NCBI GenBank assembly: GCA_003136795.1
Contig: PLDP01000131.1
Coordinates: forward strand, 921 to 11,544
Direction of reading: 5' to 3'
DNA from: Actinomycetota bacterium
GTDB taxonomy: Bacteria > Actinomycetota > Thermoleophilia > Gaiellales > Gaiellaceae
Length of the DNA stretch: 10,624 nucleotides
Positions 5,559 through 10,624 of the stretch are shown here, piece by piece (position 1 is the first letter of the stretch; the number at the start of each line of letters is the position of its first letter). A program made the translations under genes and the position numbers. The notes under the pieces were generated by a model, which saw nothing but the letters and a program-made list of their open reading frames with translations, ran no database searches and was not told the DNA's origin.

Positions 5559-6511
5559 CTGCGCGCGACGCCGTCGAGCCTTCCCTGCTGCTCGAGGCCA
5601 TGAATGAGCAGGTGGAAGTAGACGATGCCGGCGTCGGGTGCCCAGCGTGTGAGGACGCTGCCGGGGTCGTCGTCGATCCCTGCATCGGCGAGGAGACGGC
5701 ACAGGCCGTTCAGCGCGCCGACGTCGTGCCGCGGGAAGACGTGCAGTCGTCCCAGCCCGCGCAGGAGGGCGTAGTCGGCGCTCCAGGGGCCGATGCCCCG
5801 ATGCTGGGTGAGCGTCGCAATGACCTCTGCGTCCTCGAGCTGCTCGAGCGCGACCAGCGTGAGCTCGCCGGCGACCGCAGCGTGGGAGAGCGCAACGAGC
5901 GTCTCGACCTTGCGTCCGCTGAAGCCGAGCCTCCGCAGCTCCGATCGCGGCAGGCGGAGGACATCTTCCGGGGCCGGGAACGCGTGCAGGCCGCCGGCCG
6001 CTCGGCCGGCGGACGCGGCAAGCCGGCTGAGCAGCGTCAATCCGGCGGCGAGCGAGAGCTGCTGGCAGGCGACCGCGTTCAGCAGGCACTCGAACAGGGT
6101 CGGGAATCGCGGCGGCTTGAGGCCCCGGTACGGCTCGACCAGCTCCCGGAGCGTGCGGTCAGAGGCGGCGCGCGCGTAGAACGCGGAGAGGTCGATGTCG
6201 AGGCCGAGCAGCCTCGTCAGCGCCGAGCGCGCGGCGTCTTCGACCGAGTGTGTCCGGCGCGGCCCGTCCAGGGCGACCTCGAGTCGCGGGGCGCTCGGAG
6301 ACCCGAATTGCGCAACCGCCAACCCCAGCGGAGCGCCGTCCGCGAGCAGTGCGCGCCGGTAGCTGCGACCGTCCCAGGTGTCGATCGTGTTCTGCTCGCG
6401 CCTGCGCAGCGCCCAGACCGTGAGGTCGAGACGGAACGGCGGCCGCGGGCGCAGCTCGAGCGAGCGTCTCGCCGCGCGTCGCGGGCGCATCGCAGCCGGC
6501 GTAACCGTCAA
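5555..6511 (-). CDS. AlkA-like DNA-3-methyladenine glycosylase (HhH-GPD)
   Basis: A base-excision DNA glycosylase of the helix-hairpin-helix/GPD superfamily, probably removing alkylated purines. The N-terminal 110 residues form an AlkA-type beta domain. The helical catalytic domain includes NAVACQQLSLAAG (145-157), LGFSGRKVETL (195-205), the hairpin RGIGPWSADYALLRGLG (238-254), and the catalytic Asp263 in FPRHDVGAL. No 4Fe-4S cysteine set is visible, so it is not of the Nth/MutY type. The frame starts at a TTG (6511) that overlaps the previous stop as TTGA, with AAGGA about nine bases upstream; an ATG at 6490 gives 311 aa without a ribosome site. It is last in the long minus-strand unit. The family is firm, lesion preference unknown. 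Confidence 0.87.
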   Translation of the reverse strand: MTVTPAAMRPRRAARRSLELRPRPPFRLDLTVWALRRREQNTIDTWDGRSYRRALLADGAPLGLAVAQFGSPSAPRLEVALDGPRRTHSVEDAARSALTRLLGLDIDLSAFYARAASDRTLRELVEPYRGLKPPRFPTLFECLLNAVACQQLSLAAGLTLLSRLAASAGRAAGGLHAFPAPEDVLRLPRSELRRLGFSGRKVETLVALSHAAVAGELTLVALEQLEDAEVIATLTQHRGIGPWSADYALLRGLGRLHVFPRHDVGALNGLCRLLADAGIDDDPGSVLTRWAPDAGIVYFHLLIHGLEQQGRLDGVARS

Positions 6512-7374
6512 TGCTGGTGTCCTTCGGAAGCGGCGGCTTCGAGCCCGGCAGCGAGTGCCGCGGACTCCGCCGGGGCAAGATGCGCGAGCAGCGGCACGTA
6601 CACGCGCTCTTCCTTCTCGAAGTGGCCTCGCAGCACGGCCTCCAGCGCCGTCAGCGAGCGCCGCAGCTCGGCCCGCGTCGGCCCGTCGTAGGGCTCGCTG
6701 TCCACGAGCCGCTCGAGCTCCTCGACGCGCGCTCCGATCAGCACGTGCTCGAGCGCCATCGTGGCCGTCCCGCCGCCGAGCGCACGCAGCAACCGGTCGA
6801 CGGCCGGGTAGACGGTCGCCTCCTCGATCGCGGCGTGCGGCAAGATACCGCCGCGGAGGAAGGCCGCCGCCTGTCGGAGCCGCTCGCGCAGCGGCTGCTC
6901 GGCTGCCGCCTCGACCTCATCCGCGAGCGCCCGCAGGTGCTCGAGGTGCGGGCGCAGCTCGCCGTGCTCGGCGCGGATCAACGCCGCCGGGTCCGCCGTC
7001 GGCTCGCGCTTCTGCGGCCAGGCTGCGCCGGCGGCGACGCGAGCGTGGTCGCCGGCGCTCGGCGGAGGCCTGACGACGTTGAGCACCACGAGCCTCGCCG
7101 CGCGTGCGCGGATACCCCGCGTCTGTCCGGCCGGCACGACGGCAACGTCACCGGCTCGCAAGGGGTAGACGCGGTCGCCCGCAAACAGCTCGCCGACGCC
7201 CTCGACGACTGCCACGACGAGATCGATCTCTGGCGCGTGCAAGGGGATCTCCTGTCCCGGCTCGAAGGCCGCGAGCAGTACGCGGACGTGCTCGGTGGCA
7301 AGTAGCGTCACGGTGCCAAAGCTGTCCGAATCGAACTGTGCGAGCTCGCTCGCGGGCCCGATGATCAGGCTCAT
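6508..7374 (-). CDS. Cupin-hemerythrin (HHE) fusion protein
   Basis: A 288-aa two-domain cytoplasmic protein. Residues 20-103 form a small cupin barrel: IPLHAPEIDLVV is the metal-motif-1 region and GDVAVVPAGQTRGI the second motif, but the usual histidine of motif 2 is replaced by Arg86, so metal binding may be altered. Residues 130-285 make a four-helix hemerythrin-type bundle with His137, His143 and His146, then PHAAIEEATVYPAV (His180, Glu184/185), His210, and HFEKEERVYVPLL (His251, Glu255), a pattern expected for a di-iron site binding O2 or NO. The ATG at 7374 has a strong GGAGGAGG site lying inside the preceding gene's last codons; the two overlap as ATGA. It may sense or scavenge O2 or NO for the neighbouring enzymes (inference). 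Confidence 0.85.
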   Translation of the reverse strand: MSLIIGPASELAQFDSDSFGTVTLLATEHVRVLLAAFEPGQEIPLHAPEIDLVVAVVEGVGELFAGDRVYPLRAGDVAVVPAGQTRGIRARAARLVVLNVVRPPPSAGDHARVAAGAAWPQKREPTADPAALIRAEHGELRPHLEHLRALADEVEAAAEQPLRERLRQAAAFLRGGILPHAAIEEATVYPAVDRLLRALGGGTATMALEHVLIGARVEELERLVDSEPYDGPTRAELRRSLTALEAVLRGHFEKEERVYVPLLAHLAPAESAALAAGLEAAASEGHQH

Positions 7375-8234
7375 TGTTCTTCCTCCTCCTCGAACGGCCG
7401 CCGGTAGCTGAGCATGCGGCCCCAGGTGTCGTCGGTGCCCCAGATGCCGGCGCGGAGGCACTCGAGCTGGACGATCTGGCTGTGGTCGACGAACAGGTTG
7501 ACGTCAATGCCGTAGTTCTTGATGTACCAGCTGAAGACGTCGGGGTCGGCGGCCTCGAACATGACGCGCTCGAGCCCAAGCTCGGAGACGATGCGGGCGA
7601 CGACGTCGGTGCGCCATTCGCGCACCTGCTCGGTGATCCCCTCGGACTCGATCATGATCAGGTGGGCGTCGGCGTCGAGGTGGCGCTTGGCGAGCTCGAT
7701 CGCCTGGCCGACGTCGCGAGTGCCCTCGGCCTCGAGCGCCGCGACGCTGGAGGCGCCGCCGGCGCCGAACTGGATCCCCACCTCCGGCTTCGGTTTCAAC
7801 CCGGCCGCGTGCACCGCCTTCGTGAGCCGAACGAGGTCGTCTGCTGGCAGGGTGACGAAACCGCTCGAGATCTCGACGATGTCGAAGCCGAGCTCGCGGC
7901 ATTCCGCGAGGTAGCGGGCGACGGCGTCGCCGCGCTGGGCGAGCACGTATTCGAGGAAACCACCGGTCGAGACCTCGACCTCGTGCTCGTGGCAGAGCTC
8001 GTTCAAACCGCGAACCGCCTTCCGTGGCATCAGCGCGAAGGAGCCGCCGGCGTACTTGAGTGTGTCGATCCAGGCGCCCATCGTCTCGAGCACGTCTTCG
8101 AGGTAGCGGCGCCCGACCGGGGTGTAGTAGGGCCCGCGGATCTCGGTCACGCCGCGGCTGCGCGGCTTCGGCGGCCGCTCGTTTAGGCGCAGAAAAGCGA
8201 ACGTCCGCTCGGTCTCGGATTCGGTCGTGGTCAT
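7371..8234 (-). CDS. HSA32/phosphosulfolactate synthase-like TIM-barrel protein
   Basis: 287 aa, full length for the phosphosulfolactate synthase (ComA) superfamily, whose archaeal founder adds sulfite to phosphoenolpyruvate in coenzyme M synthesis. From memory of the families, the sequence looks closer to plant heat-stress protein HSA32: PKPRSRGVTEIRGPYYTP (22-39) and NLFVDHSQIVQLECLR (246-261) resemble it strongly. Other family stretches are LKYAGGS (59-65), STGGFLEYV (89-97), DIVEISSGF (118-126), KPEVG (149-153), IMIESEGITE (193-202) and MFEAADPD (225-232). The archaeal FGWGTS motif is here YAGGSF, so the reaction may differ from ComA. The start at 8234 has AAGGAG upstream and overlaps the previous gene as ATGA. 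Substrate unknown; coupling to a PrpD-type enzyme suggests a carboxylate pathway (inference). Confidence 0.82.
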   Translation of the reverse strand: MTTTESETERTFAFLRLNERPPKPRSRGVTEIRGPYYTPVGRRYLEDVLETMGAWIDTLKYAGGSFALMPRKAVRGLNELCHEHEVEVSTGGFLEYVLAQRGDAVARYLAECRELGFDIVEISSGFVTLPADDLVRLTKAVHAAGLKPKPEVGIQFGAGGASSVAALEAEGTRDVGQAIELAKRHLDADAHLIMIESEGITEQVREWRTDVVARIVSELGLERVMFEAADPDVFSWYIKNYGIDVNLFVDHSQIVQLECLRAGIWGTDDTWGRMLSYRRPFEEEEEQ

Positions 8235-9622
8235 CGGACTGCTCCTTTGGTCGTCTCACGTTCGCCCGCGCGGGCGAGCAGCGCGGTCAGGTCTCGCGTC
8301 TGAAGCTCGTCGAGCGCAGCGACCGCCTCGGCGAGCTCGGCCGCGAGTTCCGGCTCGGCCGCGTCGGCGGCGAGCCGCTCGAACTTCTCCCGCGCCTGCT
8401 CCCAGCGCATGGGGCGGGTCAAGAAGCCCTCGTAGTCGGACTTGTCGGCGGCGAGCGTCGCGCCGTCGGCGAGGTGGAGATGCAGCCGGCAGGCGTGTTC
8501 GGCGGGGAAGCGGGCCGACAGGTCGGCGGCCGGGCGAACATCGACCCGTCGCAGCAGCTCCTGCACATCCGCGGCGACGATTCGCTCCGGCGCGAACTGC
8601 TCCGGCAGCACCTGTCCGTCGAGCAGCGCGACGGCGAGCAGGTAGGGCAGCGAGTGGTCGGCCTCCTCCTTGGTGGCGATCTCCGTCTTCCCGCCCTCCT
8701 CGCCGCCGCCGATGATGTCGTAGGCGACCTGGAACGTCTCCAACTCGATCCGCTCGACCTGCGCCGGATCGAGCGCGTGCGTCTCGCGCAGCTCGAGCAG
8801 CGCCTCGAGCGCCGACTGGGAGTGGATCTCGGCGTTGTAGCGCTTGAGGAACGTGCGGCGGACGCGCTCGAGGTCCTCGTGCTCCCAGCCGATCTCGAAG
8901 GGCCCGGCGATCGTCTCGATGAAGCCCTTGTTCCCCTCGAAGATTGCCGCCGGACCGGTGATGCCGCGGGCGGCGAGGAAGGCCGCCTCGACGGCGCCAA
9001 ACACGGTGAACGGGTAGGCGAGCCCCTTCCACTGCGAGAGCGCGCCCGTGCGCGTGACGCGCAGCGCGTTCAGCGCCGTGCCGGCGATCGCGATCGCATT
9101 CGCCGTCTCCGCCTCGCCGAGGCGCAGCGCCTTGGCGATACCCGCCGCGGCCGCATAGGCGCCTTGGGTGGTGTGGTCGAAACCGCGCGCGCGGACGGGC
9201 GCCTCATCGGAGAGCCGGCACTGCACCTGGTAGGCGACCGCGAGCGCTGTCAACAGCTCGCGCCCCGAGGCGTCCGCGTACTCGGCGGCCGCCAGCACCG
9301 GCGTGAGGTTGTCGCTCGGATGGCAGGTCTCGCCGGGCGCGAAGTAGGAGTCGTTGAAGTCCAGATAGCGAACGAGCGCCCCGTTGTAGAGCGCGGCGCG
9401 ATCGGGTGCGCTTGCCCCTCCGCCGACGAGCGTGCAGAGCGGCCTACCGCCGAAGTCCTCTACCTGCGCGCGGATCGCCCGCACCGGTGCTGCGTCGAGC
9501 GCGCCGAGGGCGCAGCCGAGCGCGTCGAGCACGCGGATCTTCAGCTCGCTGCGCGCCGGCTCGGAGAGGTCATCCCACGAGCGCGTGACGACGAAGCGGG
9601 CGAGCCGCTCGACCGCGGTCAT
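8231..9622 (-). CDS. MmgE/PrpD-family dehydratase-like protein
   Basis: 463 aa, typical for the MmgE/PrpD family, which includes 2-methylcitrate dehydratase, cis-aconitate decarboxylase and related enzymes acting on polycarboxylates. The family signature RYLDFNDSY (85-93) is followed by the active-site stretch HPSDN (101-105), with Asp91, His101 and Asp104 as expected catalytic candidates. QWKGLAYPFTVFGAVEAAFLAARGITGP and NAEIHSQSALEALLEL mark the later conserved sections. The ATG at 9622 is chosen because it overlaps the DUF488 stop (ATGA) and gives the family N-terminus; the frame itself is open further upstream. No prpB or prpC neighbour is present, so a methylcitrate role is unsupported here. 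It is coupled to the HSA32-like gene, implying shared substrate flow (inference). Confidence 0.87.
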   Translation of the reverse strand: MTAVERLARFVVTRSWDDLSEPARSELKIRVLDALGCALGALDAAPVRAIRAQVEDFGGRPLCTLVGGGASAPDRAALYNGALVRYLDFNDSYFAPGETCHPSDNLTPVLAAAEYADASGRELLTALAVAYQVQCRLSDEAPVRARGFDHTTQGAYAAAAGIAKALRLGEAETANAIAIAGTALNALRVTRTGALSQWKGLAYPFTVFGAVEAAFLAARGITGPAAIFEGNKGFIETIAGPFEIGWEHEDLERVRRTFLKRYNAEIHSQSALEALLELRETHALDPAQVERIELETFQVAYDIIGGGEEGGKTEIATKEEADHSLPYLLAVALLDGQVLPEQFAPERIVAADVQELLRRVDVRPAADLSARFPAEHACRLHLHLADGATLAADKSDYEGFLTRPMRWEQAREKFERLAADAAEPELAAELAEAVAALDELQTRDLTALLARAGERETTKGAVR

Positions 9623-9978
9623 CGCGACCGCCTGCCCCGGCGCAGGAGTTCGGCGAGCACGACCGCGTCGTTGTGCTCGCTGTCGCGGGCCGCGTAGACG
9701 AGCGTCACGGTCCCCGCGCGGCCACGCCGGCGCAGCTCGCGCAGCTTGTCCTCGTGAGCGGCGAGCTCCTTGCTGTAGCGGCGGCGGAACTCGTCGAAGC
9801 GCTCCGGATCGTGACCGAACCAGCGTCGCAGTTCGCCACTGGGCGCCAGCTCGCGGGCCCACTCGTCCAGATGGGCCTCCTGCTTCGAGACGCCGCGCGG
9901 CCAGAGTCGGTCGATCAGCACGCGGTAGCCGTCCGCGGCCACAGCCGGCTCGTAGGCGCGCCTGAGACGGACGTCCAT
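9619..9978 (-). CDS. DUF488 family protein
   Basis: 119 aa of the DUF488 (YeaO-like) family, small soluble proteins of unknown function. Clear family stretches are GYRVLIDRLWPRGVSK, the FGHDPERFDEFRRRYSKEL segment and VTLVYAARDSEHNDAVVLAEL near the end. The start at 9978 (MDVRLRRAYEP) matches the usual N-terminus of the family. An ATG at 10002 adds eight residues but would overlap the end of the restored USP frame, whose stop is at 9983-9985, four bases from ATG 9978. The gene overlaps the following MmgE/PrpD gene by four bases (ATGA). The function cannot be named; the neighbourhood suggests a stress-linked role at most. Confidence 0.88.
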   Translation of the reverse strand: MDVRLRRAYEPAVAADGYRVLIDRLWPRGVSKQEAHLDEWARELAPSGELRRWFGHDPERFDEFRRRYSKELAAHEDKLRELRRRGRAGTVTLVYAARDSEHNDAVVLAELLRRGRRSR

Positions 9979-9982
9979 GCCG

Positions 9983-10341
9983 CTACTGCTTGGGCTTGCC
10001 ATGCGCGATCACGACCGGGCAGGCTGCATCATGGGCGACCTGCTGGCTGACCGAGCCGAGCAGCAGATAGCAAAGCCATCGCGCCCGCGCGAGCCGACCA
10101 CCAGCAGGTCGGCGTCGCGCGCCTCGTCGACGAGCACCGCTCCGGGGGTGCCCTCGACGACGCGGCGCTCGATCTCCACCTCGCTCCTGTCAGGGATCGC
10201 GTCGCTCACTGTCGCCTCGAGCTCGTCGGCGGCGTGGACCGCGCGCAGCGTCGCCCGGCGGAGCTTCGCCTCCTCGAGCGCGAAGCGTAGCGCCGCCTTC
10301 GTCCCCTCCGACTGGTCGACGCCGACGACGATCACACCCAT
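9983..10341 (-). pseudogene. Universal stress protein (UspA family), one-base frameshift
   Basis: Starts at an ATG (10341) with GAGGAG ahead, giving MGVIVVGVDQSEGTKAALRF, the USP beta1 and ATP-site start. It continues through DADLLVVGSRGRDGF and then breaks: the frame reads into nonsense and stops at 10009. Adding one base beside GCTAT (about 10069-10072) restores YLLLGSVSQQVAHDAACPVV and ends at TAG 9983-9985, making 119 aa. The restored text has the full G-2x-G-9x-GS nucleotide motif, so the break is in the most diagnostic part of the family. The gene lies seven bases after the E1-alpha stop and four before DUF488. As written the protein would lack the last strand; real mutation or assembly error are both possible. 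Confidence 0.82.
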
Positions 10342-10348
10342 CCTCTCC

Positions 10349-10624
10349 TCACCCCTCCGTGTAGACGTTTTCGAGCGCGGCCTCCGGCCTGGGATCGGTG
10401 CCGGCCTTCGCGTAGGCGACCGCCTCGTCGGCGACCTGTCGCGCGTGGCCATCCAGCCGCTCCCATTCCTGCTCGCTCGCCTCTATGCGTTCGCGCAGGT
10501 TCCGGATCGGGTCGCGCGTCTCGCGCAGCCGACGCAACTCGTCCTTGTCGCGGTAGACCTGCGCGTCACCGATGTAGTGGCCGGTCAGCCGCTCGGTCTC
10601 GCAGAGCAGGAACACCGGCCCCTT
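10349..10624 (-). CDS. Pyruvate/acetoin-type dehydrogenase E1 alpha, C-terminal part
   Basis: The gene runs off the window at 10624, so only its last 91 residues are seen. KGPVFLLCETERLTGHYIGD is followed by AQVYRDKDELRRLRETRDP and then by a helical acidic/basic tail ending KAGTDPRPEAALENVYTEG. The HYIGDAQVYR and ETRDPI phrases are those of the alpha subunit of thiamine-diphosphate-dependent 2-oxoacid dehydrogenases (pyruvate, acetoin or branched-chain type), which decarboxylate the oxoacid and pass the acyl group to a lipoyl carrier. No beta subunit follows it here; instead a universal stress gene starts seven bases later. The specific substrate cannot be read from this fragment. Confidence 0.85.
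   Translation of the reverse strand, partial: KGPVFLLCETERLTGHYIGDAQVYRDKDELRRLRETRDPIRNLRERIEASEQEWERLDGHARQVADEAVAYAKAGTDPRPEAALENVYTEG

Noticed and set aside
8060..9697. A 545-codon open frame on the + strand
   Set aside because: It lies antisense to the MmgE/PrpD gene, which has clear family motifs and a coupled start. The + frame shows only Arg/Leu/Glu-rich shadow composition typical of GC-rich antisense DNA.
1..10624. Mobile elements, CRISPR arrays, tRNA or rRNA genes
   Set aside because: No transposase or integrase motifs, no regularly spaced repeats, no terminal inverted repeats with target duplication, and no cloverleaf-like sequence was recognised by eye.

Overview
This G+C-rich window has strong GC preference at third codon positions and ATGA-type start/stop overlaps. 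It fits a high-GC actinobacterium. The dehydrogenase E1-alpha tail, the GAF protein with an ESFPASDPP tail and the general style suggest a Thermoleophilia-like lineage (Gaiellales or Solirubrobacterales), but that placement is inference from sequence style only. No tRNA, rRNA, CRISPR array, insertion sequence or phage gene was seen.

Left part (1-2337, + strand): a NuoF-type NADH/FMN/Fe-S flavoprotein is coupled by a TGATG overlap to a free-methionine-(R)-sulfoxide-reductase-like GAF protein. A small zinc-ribbon-like protein follows. The first and third of these genes share a near-identical element in their upstream regions (4-27 and 2051-2074), suggesting common control.

Middle (2338-4495, - strand): there is a short stretch with a hairpin and a frameshifted small basic ORF, then a nitronate monooxygenase-like flavoprotein, a DUF1348 (NTF2-fold) protein and another small frameshifted ORF. 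From 4496 to 4677 lies a divergent control region with an AT-rich promoter and a perfect 17-bp palindrome over the -10. It drives an AhpD-family peroxidase-like gene and a PRC-barrel-like small protein on the + strand (4678-5558).

Right part (5555-10624, - strand): one long, tightly coupled gene string. In transcription order it reads: 3' end of a thiamine-diphosphate dehydrogenase E1-alpha gene, a universal stress protein broken by a one-base frameshift, DUF488, MmgE/PrpD-family protein, an HSA32/phosphosulfolactate-synthase-like protein, a cupin-hemerythrin fusion, and an AlkA-like DNA glycosylase. Every junction from DUF488 onward is a 4-base overlap. The last gene meets the PRC-like gene tail to tail, the two sharing one CTAG.

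Most genes point to redox, alkylation or oxidative-stress defence: methionine sulfoxide repair, AhpD, nitronate oxidation, USP, hemerythrin and DNA glycosylase. The least explained unit is the PrpD / HSA32-like / cupin-hemerythrin trio, the best candidate here for an undescribed pathway. Three separate reading-frame breaks (near 2587-2591, 4415-4445 and 10070) may be real decay or indels in the assembly.
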